The notes under the pieces are model-generated. The model saw only the letters and a program-made list of their open reading frames with translations. It did not search any database and was not told where the DNA came from. This document shows, piece after piece, positions 1-12,163 of a DNA stretch of 44,559 nt. The stretch comes from Trichoplax sp. H2 (lineage: Eukaryota > Placozoa > Uniplacotomia > Trichoplacea), in contig NOWV01000340.1 in assembly GCA_003344405.1 (NCBI GenBank), forward strand, positions 1-44,559, in the 5' to 3' direction. Numbering within the stretch: position 1 is the first letter of the stretch; each line of letters starts with the position of its first letter. The position numbers and the translations under genes are program-made.

Positions 1-436
1 AAAGCCTTGTGACGAAAAATATCCTATTCATGGACAACGAAATAAGTTCGATTTAATTATAAGTACCGTAGAAGTTATATGGTTGCAGTTATCATGACGT
101 GCTACGATTTAGAACATAATACTGTAAATAGAAATTTGTTCACTTTTTTTTCCATCATAAAATTCAGCAAATTGGTGGATTATACGACAAACTGCCTGCG
201 TCTCATCATCATACCAGCTAGCGTCTACAACTGTTACTGGCAGTTAGCAGAATAATATTAATTTACCCTTAGTATTAATTTTTATTAGTATGATTATACA
301 AAGTATCGAATGCTGGCTGATTGCAATGATATAAAAATAATAAAATAAAATCATTCTTTAACTAGGACCATTACATTGACTACAGATATCGCGGCCTTCT
401 GTTTTCATAGTGTTCCTTCCACTTTAAAATGTCAAT
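1..436. other. Intergenic DNA, nothing recognised
   Basis: AT-rich sequence with no open frame of useful length, no RNA gene and no clear repeat. It leads into the first copy of the 182-bp duplication. Confidence 0.5.
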
Positions 437-618
437 TTTATTGGTGATCGTCGATATTTTGAGGCGAAAGCCGTATTAATCGAATCCAAATCTGGCAATG
501 CATAGGATGACATCAAAGTTAACCTTAAATACTCTTAAATTCTTTCCACTGCCTATTTGATTTGTTGTAAAAGCTGCATGCGTTCATTAAATACTCGTCC
601 ATTCATAGCCACGACTAC
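437..618 (+). repeat. 182-bp direct repeat, copy 1 (left of gap 1)
   Basis: This stretch is repeated at 797-978, on the other side of a 20-N gap, with no indels and about five substitutions by eye. The two copies stop matching at exactly the base where copy 1 runs into a transposon-like sequence at 619. The likely reading is that these are two haplotypes of one locus placed in tandem by the assembler, not a true duplication. Confidence 0.85.
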
Positions 619-776
619 TAGGGTTCGCAAAAACCAAATATTCGCATATTTGCATCAAAAAAATATTCGTTCGCCGAATAATTTTACTATATTTGTATTC
701 GCCGAATATTTGGTTATATAATGGTTATATTAAATTAAGGTTATAATTCGATAATTTTGTCCAGGTGCATTATGAT
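619..776 (+). mobile_element. hAT-like non-autonomous transposon fragment, right end lost in gap
   Basis: It begins TAGGGTTCGC exactly where the two flanking copies diverge, so its left edge is well placed. It has perfect 11-bp inverted arms, CCAAATATTCG at 634-644 and CGAATATTTGG at 703-713. A second hairpin, TATTCG/CGAATA, lies between them at 664-680. Starts like (C/T)AGGG and TTCG/CGAA-rich hairpin ends are typical of hAT-type miniature elements. The right terminus and the target duplication are not visible because the sequence stops at the gap, so the class is an inference. Confidence 0.5.
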
Positions 777-796
777 NNNNNNNNNNNNNNNNNNNN
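777..796. other. Scaffold gap (20 N)
   Basis: Twenty N, probably a nominal gap size. It sits between the insertion-bearing and insertion-free copies of the same locus. Confidence 0.95.
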
Positions 797-978
797 TTTA
801 TTGGTGATCGTCGATATTTTGAGGCGAAAGTCGTATTAATCGAATCCAAATATGGCAATGCATAGGATGACATCAAAGTTAACCTTAAATACTCCCAAAT
901 TCTTTCCACTGCCTATTTGATTTGTTGTAAAAGCTGTATGCGTTCATTAAATACTCGTCCATTCATAGCCACGACTAC
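797..978 (+). repeat. 182-bp direct repeat, copy 2 (empty-site allele)
   Basis: This matches 437-618 at a constant offset of 360. It then continues without the TAGGGTTCGC insertion, so it appears to be the empty allele of the hAT-like insertion. Confidence 0.85.
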
Positions 979-3900
979 AGTGTCAATAATAAGGCACTAA
1001 AATAATGATGCGATACAATTAGTTGACCCCAGAGAAGGTCAAATCTATTCCTTATCGTATGCCTACGATCTTTTATAACACTAATCTACCCATATCTGTA
1101 CATTATTGACAGATATAATTAACAGTGGTTGATATTTGACTAGTATTGGCAAGAAGTTACTGCTATTTGTTGTAATTTATGATCATGGACGCAATAAAAT
1201 ATGCTATGAAATTCGCTCATTTGCGCAAGAAGATGCGATAATAAAGATTGTACATATCGTTTGGGCAATATCGAATCAGCTCCTATTTTTATTTCAATGC
1301 GTCAATCAATAGATTTAAATTATAAAAGTGCCGTATTTAAAGCGGCAAATTCACCGATAATTTCTCGCTCTCATCCATTAAGAGACGATGGCGAAATTTC
1401 ACTACCTTATTAGATTTCGTCATTTCTATTTATGAGATTGCAACGAGGGCTTTTCCTGTGTTTTCCTTGTTTAAATTATTATTATACGTACAGTAGATGC
1501 GCCGCCACTTTATCATGCATAGTGAAATTTAACTAATAAACAATTCTATTCGGTGTAGTGCCAACTGGTATTCGTTTGTTTAATTAGATGCGGCATAGAG
1601 GAACGAAGAATGAAAAGATGTTAATTGATTTTCTTGATTGAATTTAAAGCATAAATAAGGATTGTATGAATAAAGATTATAGTGCAAAAGAAAGGAAGTG
1701 ATGGCGTAGTTTTATAGTAATATGCATTTGTGATACTATTGTATGAGGGCTCGATATTGAAAATCAAATACAGTAATCACTACAATTGCATTTAATGTTT
1801 GCCTGAATTGGATTAGAATAAAAAGTAAATTATTTCCAATTATCTCTTACAGTGTTTATTACCATGTGATTATATAGTCTAGATTGAAATCAATAGAAAG
1901 ACAACTTTGTGAGCATGGTAGTGTAACGGTTTGGATAGAATAAAGTATGTTAGTGGGCCGTGGCTGATGATAAAACGGTGAAGTACGGTATTCGCTCTTA
2001 TGCCAAGTACTAGAACCGGGACTGACAGCTTATAGACTGTACCCAAATGTGTAAGTCGGTCTAAGATCAATAATTTACGAACCTGACTTAGTAGTAGTGA
2101 GGCTATTACATGCAGAGCACTCGATTTTTATCCGTTTTTGTTGTATTGGTTTAGGATGCGAGTGTAAAAGAACCTGATTTAATTAATTAATTCAAAAAAT
2201 ATGACCGCGATAAAATTGCTCATTAACGTCCGATATTTATATTTTACCAATTCGGTTAATATGTCAGGAATCAAGCTAATCTTTCAGTTGCACGTAGATA
2301 ATGCTGTGATCACTTATCCCATCAGCTACGTTGATAAAATGTCGATTCAAAATTTTATTAATAAAAACTTTCGAGATTACGATATAGTAATGTCAGGCAG
2401 AGGAGATCTTGATTTACTCCAATAATTTTATAGTGGAAAAAGTACAAAAAAAATAAAAATCGTTCCGATATAGAAAATGATCTTAACAATGGCCGCAATA
2501 GTAAAATAGTTATAAAGTAGTGATATATTTAATAGCAGTCCAAAAAGTACATATGTGCAAACTCGCTAGTGAGATATTTTACTGGTCTTTCAAAACAATA
2601 TACAGTATGCACTATTCGCTTTTGTCCAGTTATCTTCAACCTATAATTGCTGCAAGGTCAACATACAACATATACCCATATTTTTAAAATACTGCAACAC
2701 TGTAATAATTGTTCGATGAGACCTTGACCAAAACGTATGATGGTTTATATTAATACAAACTTACGCACGTCGATATTTTATGAGAAGATTTTTCTCTCGA
2801 ATGCATCAGTCCATGACATTTTTATTCTCGTCCATTAATCAAGCTGATATGAGTTCTTTCTTCCAAAATTTTATTTACTCATTTCACAAAGATTATCAGA
2901 TGATGTTCTGAAATTGAATTATTTTGTTATTGATTCTTATTCGTACTGAAATATTGCATATTTTAGCATTTTTATCTCATTGAGGTGACTTTATCTTTAA
3001 ATAAACAGAGTATGAGCTGCGGCTTGCGTTAGTTCTAGAATCATTTTCAAATTGATTGCTGTATATATTATCGGCTCACATTTTTTCTTTTATAATTACT
3101 ATACTGCTGTAATAGCCTATAGAATTGACGATAAATTTTAGTTTTATAGTCATCTTTTATTCGTTGTGTCGTCTCGTTCATCCATTTATATGATTGTTAC
3201 GTAGCTTAAGGATCCAATCATGCATGTAACAGTTACTTTAATTTGGCTGTCTTAATTACAAGTTTACTCGTTCCGTATTTGGGCAAACAACATGCAGCAG
3301 TGAATAACTTGCATGTTTGTTCATGCTATCTATGATATATTTCTAGGGATTTCTATGAATTACGATGGAATAGAGTTGTAGTTCACACATATATTTCTGC
3401 TTTTATATGGAGACCGGTCGTGGATGACAAGACGAAACTTTGTAAAAAAGTATTTTGAAACTACCCCAGTCTACTGGAGACTACCTAGTAACTACCGTAA
3501 AGCAGTCTGATTGTACTAAACATTTACGCTTAGTAATCATATTATTCAGCTGATTTTGAAAGTAATAAAGCTTGGTTTTTAGATAATTTTTAGAGAATCT
3601 CTTAATAAAATAAAGATGAACTAAACCCTTACGGTTTTATTCTAATTTATTTTCATTACATATATCTGATGATAACAGAAAGTTGATAAATGCCATAAGA
3701 TACTGGCTACCTAACACAATTAATCAATATTTGTACATCCTATCGATTCAATAATTTAAAATATAATTCCTGAATTGCAACATCTGTGTTCTATATTTTG
3801 TGTTTACTTAGTTCTATTTTATCATAATTATATTTTACGTGATAAAAAGGCAATGATTTTTATCAAAATGAAAATGTACGCATTTACATCGCAATAAATG

Positions 3901-4263
3901 CTTTATAATTTTTATACTGCTCACTAGTTCTGTTTAAGGTAATTGTCAAGGCACAAATCTATCACGAATTAAAGAATGTGGACCAAGTACTAGCGTATGG
4001 ATTAATTTTCGCTTACGTAAATTGTAGTGACTGCTGTTTTATTTGAAGCTTGTTATTAACCACTTTTCATACTATTATAATGAAGTATTAGCTAGAGTCG
4101 ATTGTTAATTTGGATGTAGACGAATAGAGAAATAATTACCAGTATATAAATTACTCGAAAGGCAAAAGCAGCTGTAAACGGTGAAGGTAGACTAAAAGTG
4201 TATTTCTAGAATGCAACTACATGTGTGGTTTACTAATAATAGCAAAAGTAAAAAGTACATTAC
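979..4263. other. Intergenic DNA, 3' side of GPCR-1
   Basis: No supported gene. A 74-codon ATG frame on the plus strand at 2201-2425 and a short minus frame at 1879-2070 are within the length expected by chance at this base composition. I see no transposon ends here. Confidence 0.45.
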
Positions 4264-4269
4264 TTTATT
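4264..4269 (-). promoter_or_regulatory. Possible poly(A) signal overlapping the GPCR-1 stop codon
   Basis: The minus strand reads AATAAA here, and the TAA inside it is the stop codon of GPCR-1. If used, it would give a very short 3' UTR. No other AATAAA follows within about 150 bases. The hexamer is common in AT-rich DNA. Confidence 0.3.
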
Positions 4270-5251
4270 CTCTACTTGCATACGTAGATTGAGAGGGTAT
4301 TCCGACTCTAGTAAATCGCTTTCGCAAGTGTTTACTCGTTGCTGCATAAATTATTGGATTAATAGCAGGACTACTCAGTGCCATGAGACATGCAATGGTC
4401 GTAAAATAGTTCAATGTCGTTGGTACTGGAGGGACCGAGGTATTATAGACGAAATCCTGTACATTAAGAACAATGTATGGCAGCCAAAAAAGGAAGTTAG
4501 TTCCAACAATTAAACCAGTGGTTCGAATCGATCGAGATAATTTGCTGTTTCGAGTTAAATCTTGCACAGTTTTCCGATATGCTACAGTAAAAATAACTAA
4601 GTAGCTCATACAGATTGTTACTATGTTGACTACCAAAAATATCGTCAGTATCCATGAAACTATAAAATTTTCTATTGGGTGATCGAATGAGATACCACAA
4701 AGAAGTAAGACATAGAATTTACCAAGGCCAATTCTCTCAAAGCCAAGTAGTGGTAATATAGAAATAATACTCGGTATGAACCAAGTAAAAATAGCAATAA
4801 AGGCACATTTAGATACAGTTATATGACTTTTGTAGCCAAAAGGATTAACAACTGCACTACATCGATCTACACTTATTATTGATGTTGCTGCTAACGAAGA
4901 TAAATACAAGAGTAACGTAAAAAATCCTTGAATTTGGCAAAGTAAGTATCCTAATGTCTTTGCTGCTAACGTAGATATTCCCAAAGGTATAACAATAAGG
5001 CCAGTTAGAAAATCAACTACGGCTAAATTACAGATACATAAATTGTTCATATCGTGTAATCTTCGGCAGTTATATATCATTATTAAGTTACGCAAGTTGC
5101 CAAATATTGCTATAAAGCAGATAAATGAACAAGAAATTACAGCCAAAATAAATCTCGGATCGTTTGGACTTAGCCTTTCCCAAGTTATGAAGCCGGGTTC
5201 TTTGCTAGCGTTGCTTGTCCATGTTGAATTTTGTGTTGTTATAGTAGCCAT
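4265..5251 (-). CDS. Rhodopsin-class GPCR (GPCR-1), opsin-like family without retinal lysine
   Basis: A plasma-membrane seven-helix receptor of 328 residues in one exon; its ligand is unknown. Visible landmarks are N52 in TM1 (GN), N75 and D80 in TM2, and C105 in TM3 paired with C185 in loop 2. TM3 ends in D129-R130-C131, W157 lies in TM4, W256-L-P258 in TM6 and N298-P-x-x-Y302 in TM7. C105-QIQ-GFF aligns with the opsin pattern C-x-x-x-GFF, with Q108 at the usual counterion position. The retinal lysine position (7.43) is L292. N-glycosylation sites NST and NAS lie in the N-terminus. I chose the ATG at 5251 because all four paralogues begin at an ATG at this point; the open frame runs further upstream without another ATG. 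Odd points: F255 replaces the usual Cys before W, and S294 replaces Asn 7.45. A TATA-like site lies at 5366-5373 (weak). Confidence 0.95.
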   Translation of the reverse strand: MATITTQNSTWTSNASKEPGFITWERLSPNDPRFILAVISCSFICFIAIFGNLRNLIMIYNCRRLHDMNNLCICNLAVVDFLTGLIVIPLGISTLAAKTLGYLLCQIQGFFTLLLYLSSLAATSIISVDRCSAVVNPFGYKSHITVSKCAFIAIFTWFIPSIISILPLLGFERIGLGKFYVLLLCGISFDHPIENFIVSWILTIFLVVNIVTICMSYLVIFTVAYRKTVQDLTRNSKLSRSIRTTGLIVGTNFLFWLPYIVLNVQDFVYNTSVPPVPTTLNYFTTIACLMALSSPAINPIIYAATSKHLRKRFTRVGIPSQSTYASRE

Positions 5252-7783
5252 AATATCTATGAGAGTGGTATTGGTATAAGTATCGATTAAATTCCTAGGT
5301 GATAAATGGTTTAAAGAGTTCCTTCCATAAATTTTCAAAAGTGACACTATTTTGTAATGCAAGTATATTTATAGGTGTGCATAAAGATACTAAGGAAACA
5401 TCATTATCAAATTAATGCTACTGTAAGCCACTGTTTGTTCAGAACTTGACTCGAGGGGTGAGCTTTTGGATGCATTTATTCCTCGAAAATGACATTTTAT
5501 TGATTAATTATCTATGTAGTACTTTTCTATTAATTATAATTAGTCGTCTAACAAAAAACCTATAAATAATTCAACTTGCATTGGATGGACTGATCTTTAA
5601 GAATTTCCAATAGGCCGGAAGACAGGTATTGATGGCGTTATTTTTAATTACATAAAGGTTTATTGCAGTTATTACACCTCAGTAGAGATACACGCATAAA
5701 AATTACCTATAATACTGCATTCTTGATCGGATAAGAAATATCTTTTACGATAGTGCTAGTTATTATCTAGATAAGAGAATAATATATTAATAGCGTCGTT
5801 TCATTTTTACTGTAATTATGAATTGTATATTTAGAGTATTGGATTAGCATATTAAGATTACTGTTATAACCAGAGTGAAAGAGATGAGTTTGAGAATTTG
5901 TTAAAAAAAATGTAGAGGTATCTAATAGATAGTGAGAATGGGTTTAGTAGCGAATACTAATCATAAAATTTCTGGGGGACTAAACGATGCGATATTACTA
6001 CGATATTTTATATAAAGTAATTGGGTATGAAATTTCTTATTAATCTTTACCTGTAAAAATGCCTGAAGTATACGCTAAATACTGTAAATATCGTCCGAGC
6101 TTATATAGCATTCTCTAAAGTAATAAAAGATGTTCAAATTCATTCTTTTGAGGTTCAATTAAAGAATAATTTCTGTAATTATTTAAGTTATACTCATGAA
6201 CATAGTTCACCTATTAATCTAGCAAAATAATAAGCACGTCAACATTATATTATAGTTGTTGCTACTTATACGACATGAATTCGTCTTTTTATTGATACAA
6301 ATGTAAAACATCTAAGGGCATAACTATTATATGAATGATATCACACTATTATTATTAAAATACAAAAATTTAACAATGCTTTTGAGCAAATTAGAATCAT
6401 CACTTTCAGTCTTGAACTACTGGATGGCATCAACTAGCCATTAGTATGCCAACAATAACGATGAATGGCTATAACATCGAATTTTAATATAAGTGACCTA
6501 ACGGATTCAAGTTTAACAGTTCTCGTTAAATAATTCTTGCTTGCGATATACGTCCTAGCACGATCTGTCCTACTTCACTTCACTCGTATTTGATCAATTA
6601 GTTAGAATTATAGTACTTAGAACTCGTAACTAGATTATTACTTAGCTAGTTAATACAAAAGGAATCTTAAAATTTAAACGGCACTACAAGCCTATATACA
6701 GATACTTTATTTTAGCAATTTCTACGCGTATTCTAGCAGTTGAAATCTGAACGAACTTAAAGCTTGATTGCATTTATTTTATTAAAGCCTCGAAGTGTTA
6801 CATTAAAATTCTAGCTGACAATCTAAACTGTAATTAATGGTTTACGTGGCTTCAAAACTTTAGCGCCAGAAAATCCTATTTAACTATGTACCAGCTAAAT
6901 TACAAAACTTATTTTCTAGGAGCAGTCTCATTTTATTCTAGTAAAGAAATTAATTACTATATAAGTTCTTAAAATATATAATAGTTTCGAACAGAATTTC
7001 TTTGTTATAGAAAAAGCTTCTGGCAAGTAAAACAAGTAAATAATAGATACTGCAGCTCAGTAATTTTTCATAACTACTAGCAGGTATGATTAATTCATAA
7101 TACGAGAAAATGTACAAATTACAGGGTAATAGTCTAGATTAGAAAATTTCTTCTACCCCACTTTTAATCTGATTAGCTTAAACCTGGATCTCTTGAGAAT
7201 GCACTTATACAGCTCGAACTTTTAGTTTAAAATAAATTTTATCATAATTGATACCAAATTTAACTCCGTTAGAGTGCTACGAGTGACAAGATTTCATAAA
7301 ATTGACAAGATAGCAATTGAAATTTAATCGAATCAGATCGGTATTACTCCTACTGTAACGACTTTGCGAGCACGTATATTCTAAGAATAAATAGTCATTA
7401 ATCATTATTTTTACCTAGTTATTTAAATAATACAGTAATAACGCTATACCTCATGATTTATGATTATTTCGACTGATCTTACATACTAAATTGCGATACA
7501 ACAGTACTAGCCTTCTGATATTGATGTGCAGGTTTACTTAGCCATCCAGAGATTTGATTAAAGATAACAGATTATATTGGTGTATCAGACAACGATCAAT
7601 TCAGCTTATAGGATGCTTAAGTCCATAAGTTTAGATATGTGAAGATCTATCTCTATCTAAATATGGCTATTAGGTAGAAGATACGGTATTTTATTAGCCT
7701 GAAAATTATAAGAGTAATTTTAATTTATAGTAATTAGCGCAGTCTCATCAAGAATGACGATAAAATTCAATAAAATTGAAGTT

Positions 7784-8018
7784 GAATAATGCTGATAATT
7801 ATCGAACTGATAGTTTTGATATAGCGATATACACCATATTTGATTATGTCGATAGCTACGTTTGATGTATTGAGGCTTTTAGTAATGGTGATCATTGTGA
7901 GAATAATGCTGATAATTATCGTATTAATAGCTTTTGCATAGCGATGTACTGCGAATATTGATTATGTCGATAGCTACGTTCGATATATTTAGGCTTCTAG
8001 TTATAGATGTTATCGCGA
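7784..8018 (+). repeat. Two-copy tandem repeat, 117-bp period
   Basis: Unit 1 starts at 7784 and unit 2 at 7901. Both open with GAATAATGCTGATAATTATC and share TGATTATGTCGATAGCTACG later on. They differ at perhaps 15 to 20% of positions, so the duplication is not recent. No coding content was seen. Confidence 0.85.
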
Positions 8019-8979
8019 AACTGATGTTAGATGATGGCTAATTACTATATTGGGAATTGTTGCTTACAGCACTTACATTCGCCAGTTTGTTAAGTATGAT
8101 ATAAGATTATACATGACTTTATGTACTCTAATTGTGAAGATACCTAGCACCTTACAGTGTTAGACACTTATAGAAGAATAAGAATAATTTAAGTACATAA
8201 ATTCGTACTATAAAACATGCTGACGATCTACTTAAGAAATGAGTCTTGTGTTTGGTGACTCAAATCTCATTGTAGGCAAATTTGTTACCTTAAACAGATT
8301 GAAAAAAGTATTTCAGAACTACTAAGCTGAGCTTGCGATAGACTAGACTTCTTTGGAGCTCAAGGTACATTAGATTCGATATTTATTCTATTCTATTATT
8401 GCTTTACTATTCTTAAGTCTGTAATAAAAGCTTTTCTTTTAAATTTTATCTGTCTAAGACAATAATTTTGTAGGAAATAGACTAAATTAGATAAAATGTT
8501 TGTGAGATACTATTATTACAATTCGATATTCTACAGGTAATAAATAAACATTTTATGATTGGACTAATCACCCTAAAACTTATTGTAATTTGCTTTTCCG
8601 AATCAACAATAAATTCGCTGGTATTAGATTACATTTCGGCAGATTAATTAATTTTCGTATTTAATGGACCGGTATTGAGTGCGGTGTACCGGAACAAAGA
8701 TACTTCTGTTTAATTACTAAGAGCACCTGGATCAAAGATAAATAATAAGACTGTAGTATTCATCTGAACAGAGATCATATTAAGTTCTAAAATTGTCGCT
8801 TTAAATAAATTTTAACTTTCAAAAAGTAAGAGCCCATGAATTGTCTGCCACAAACAAGATCGATAGTAAAATAACTAGAAAGTCAAATATACGAATCTTC
8901 TCCTCGAATCACGTATCAGGACATTACAAATCTATCTAAAAACACCTTGGAACACTTGAGTATACTTCTTAATATTATC

Positions 8980-9014
8980 AGCGATTTAACTCGGTTGACT
9001 TCGAGTTAAACGCT
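8980..9014. repeat. 35-nt hairpin, 13-bp stem with one bulged A
   Basis: The arms AGCG(A)TTTAACTCG and CGAGTTAAACGCT pair over 13 bp around an 8-nt loop. This is the longest short-range stem I noticed outside simple repeats. It could be a transposon terminus or a structured RNA, but it is too short for a typical microRNA precursor. Its function is unknown. Confidence 0.7.
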
Positions 9015-11218
9015 AAATTTAAGAATTAACTTTATTATTATAAAATATGTCGGCCTTTTATACGCTTCTGCAGTAACTAAAAGCTATCGCTAGTAAAAAT
9101 GGCGTTATATATTAATAAATTAAATATAGTAGAAGTACGTAGATTCGTACTGCTTCGACTGGAATTAGGCTCTTAGTAAAATATATAAAATTTAGAATTA
9201 AGAAGATCGCTTTATTAAAATGAAAAAGAGGCTTTTATAGCCACGGAATGTCGATAGCATACATTCCAATTAAAAAGTAAATAGCATGAAATGAAAATGA
9301 AACGTGATTAAGCTTTTTCTGCCATTATTTGAGATTAATATCTATATTCAAGCTAATTATGAATTTCGAATAGGACTAAATTTCTAGAAATATTTAGAAA
9401 GCATCAAATGTTATGGTTTTAGTTAGCAATATAGCCTGTTAAAATGTTGTAAATCCGTGTCTCCTATATACAGTGATTCTAAATTAATGTACTAGTACAT
9501 AACTGTATCGATTCCAGCAACTACAGTAGTAATTTAAAGTTAACTTCATCATGTAACATAGATTAGATCATTAAGCTTAATAAAGTAACTGTATGAATGA
9601 TGGTATGATAGAATGGTAAACTCGCAGGTCTGCTAATATTTATTTCGTGTTAGATCTTTGCTCAATTTTAATAACTTGAATTTTAAGTTACTGCATTACG
9701 AATCTAAGAGGTCCTAAACCCAATTACCTAATTAATATGAAGTAGATAACACAAAAAATCTATGGAAATATTTCGATCGAAGTGTCAGCAGTTCTGTTAC
9801 TTTCCCTCAATCACAATAATAGTCAATTTCTGAGCGTAAAAAAAGTCTAATTTTATAATTAGAGAGCTCTCTTATATAGTCATGCACTAATTTACACATC
9901 CGACTGCAAAGGTTTTACAAGTTTTAGATAAAGCAGTACTTGAGAATTCAGTCTGATTCACTTACTTCATATGGAAAACTATGAGACATCTTTAACAAGG
10001 ATTTACTGTACTTATTACAAAGATTTCAGGTTTCATAAATTCTCAGTAAATATCAATTAACAACTAACAATACAAATAACTTAGGTTACATTCTCTTAAT
10101 ATTTTATATAGAAAGTAAGGATTGTGAGCTAGATAAAAACTGGAAAAATTCATCTTTCTAAATCATGTATACGATTAAGAAGAAATTATATAGTTTTCAC
10201 AGTTCTTTAATAGTGATAACTTATCGCCCATCGCTTTCGTGTTTATAAACTACAAGATTCTAATTCTTGTAGAAAGGATTTATTATTATAAGTCATGACT
10301 GAATATTATGATATTTCGGGATTACTTGGTTTTCGCTCGTGATAAATGCAAAAACTGTTTTCTCAGCTGATTTTCACTACAGGGTAAGCTTCTGTAATCT
10401 AGATCAATAGATTGACTTCTGTGATAATGAAATGAATAGAGAACGCTATTAGAAATAATTGCTAAAAATATCGTTAGCGATTTACCTTTTGGTAAAATGC
10501 TTAATGACCAAACCATAAAAATAACGTAATGAATCGATTTGGTATTCAATAGGGTTTTAGTTATGGCAATACATAAATAATATAAAGTTACTGACTTGTA
10601 GAGCTAAAGCAAAACCGCGATGGAATAAAAAATATTTATCAAACAAAGAATGGCAACGTAACCCTAGGTATATCCTGTCTATGAATTGTTTCTTAAGTGG
10701 AAATAGATTGCATAAAATAGATGATATTACCGACATGTTATATATCTCAACTTAACGCAAATTTAAGTTCGGTCTCTCTATCAAAGACTAGATGCTTTAT
10801 AGCTAATATGAATAAAAAGTTCAAGCTTTAAAGCCACTTTATCTCAGTCAGGCTATCCGCTAAAAATAGTTTAAGCAAGTCCCTTTATTAATTTATAAGT
10901 TATAGATTAATCAATTGTATTATGTATACAATTATTCTAGAAAGATAGATATCAATTCATTGCGATATTTTTTAAGTTGTCACAATAGCTATTATACAAT
11001 GTTGTATAAGCAAGTACTTGCGTACAATATAGTTAAAGTCGATATCACGATACGCGCTTAGCTTAGTTGTTATGAAGGTAAGGCATTTTAATGAAGCTGT
11101 TAAATAGATGAAAAGGCTCGAGAAAATCTGACCTAAATATAATCGGCTTCATTTTTTCAATAATATTTTAAGGCAGCTATATTCATAATATTTAGATAAA
11201 CTAAAGCTATCGCATTTT

Positions 11219-11660
11219 TGTCACAAATCAGCTTCGTGACAAGGATAACGTAAAATAAATCTCTAAATCTCTATAGTCTCTGGGATTCAGTATCCCTTAA
11301 CTATCTCACAAGAATTTAGACGCCTTTGATTCTACGTTAAACTCAACTAGACAATTGAGAACTACTATATTCAACTGTCTGACGGGTATATATACCCTCC
11401 TACAGCAACTAACAATCATGAGTCATCTTATAAAAATACTTAGGTGAGAACATCTACTAACTAATTGTTCTCAGTCGGACTACAATATGTCCATTCACAG
11501 AATCATTTCAGTGCACATTACAGCACAACATTAAATTTCCTGTAACACATTTATAATTAGAGTAATTCCTACTGTAAGTAACTAGTTTTAATATATTATC
11601 ACTATATTATATTAACCAAATTTAGATAGCTATTTCTTCACGGTAGTTCGTACCGCGACA
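11219..11660 (-). mobile_element. Diverged solo LTR (LTR-b), sense strand minus
   Basis: On the plus strand it starts TGTCACAAATCAG...CGTGACAAGGAT, matching the start of the copy at 19305 (TGTCACAACCACG...TGTGACACAGGAT). It ends TCACGGTAGTTCGTACCGCG then ACA, matching the end of that copy, including the CGGTA/TACCG hairpin. The flanks (CATTT)T and CATTT look like a slightly decayed 5-bp target duplication. A TATATATA box lies inside near 11385. There is no coding sequence and no second LTR nearby. Confidence 0.75.
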
Positions 11661-11960
11661 CATTTACAAAAGATCCAAAGAATGTTAAAATTGATGATAG
11701 AGTGTAGAAAGCTTTACATGTGTTTAACATCTATTAGAAGTGGTAAAGATGCAATCTTGTTTATTGTATATTATTACCTAGTCGTATTTCGTATAAATCA
11801 ATAAGTTGCTGGAATATATGCTGGAAATTATTCAATACCTACTTGCATATATGATCTATATCGTTAGGAAATATGTAGGTTGCATAATATTCTAAAATCA
11901 TTTTAGAGATGGTCAGCTGATTAAACATTTATTTACGTGCCAGGTATAACTATTTCTGAC

Positions 11961-12017
11961 TATTATTAAAATTATTTATTATTATTATTATAATAATAAT
12001 AATTATTAAAATTATTT
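11961..12017. repeat. ATT/AAT microsatellite palindrome
   Basis: A perfect 26-bp palindrome, (ATT)n followed by (AAT)n, lies at 11978-12003. It is flanked on both sides by the direct repeat ATTATTAAAATTATT. It can extrude as a cruciform and is a likely replication-slippage site. Confidence 0.85.
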
Positions 12018-12089
12018 TATCATAGCATTACTATAATACGGCTTTTGAAGTTTAATAAAGTTACTGAACCTTTGACAGGTCTACGACAA

Positions 12090-12163
12090 ATGGTAATACT
12101 GTCTGTTAAATGAGCACATTATCGTAAACCGTCAGCAAAGCGACGGGAGTTTGTACTAGTATT
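12090..12163 (+). repeat. Dispersed repeat, arm 1 (inverted copy at 17589-17671)
   Basis: It shares ATTATCGTAAACCGTCAGCA and AAAGCGAC, plus flanking TGGTAATACT and TTGTACTAGTAT, with the reverse complement of 17589-17671. This is probably part of an old mobile element whose ends I could not place here. Confidence 0.75.

Larger units (their letters stand above)
5252..11218. other. Intergenic DNA, 5' side of GPCR-1
   Basis: Almost 6 kb with no supported gene. It contains a two-copy tandem repeat (7784-8018) and a strong hairpin (8980-9014). A smaller inverted repeat, CCGGTA/TACCGG, at 8669-8692 resembles the terminal hairpin of the LTR family, but no matching far end was found. A 75-codon minus frame at 10322-10549 is of chance length. 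Confidence 0.45.

Noticed and set aside
437-978. A real tandem duplication at gap 1
   Set aside because: The copies are separated by a nominal 20-N gap and diverge exactly at a transposon edge, the same pattern as the allelic case at gap 2.
4511-4523. GGTTCGAATC, like a tRNA B box
   Set aside because: It lies inside the GPCR-1 coding region (the SIRTT codons on the other strand). No A box or cloverleaf surrounds it.
4211-5279. Open frames overlapping GPCR-1 on both strands
   Set aside because: They are out-of-frame shadows of the receptor gene. Similar shadows over the other three receptors were also dropped.
5252-5362. An upstream extension of GPCR-1 by 37 codons
   Set aside because: It would need a TTG start. 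The ATG at 5251 matches the start of the paralogues. The short extensions of GPCR-3 (TTG) and GPCR-4 (GTG) were rejected for the same reason.
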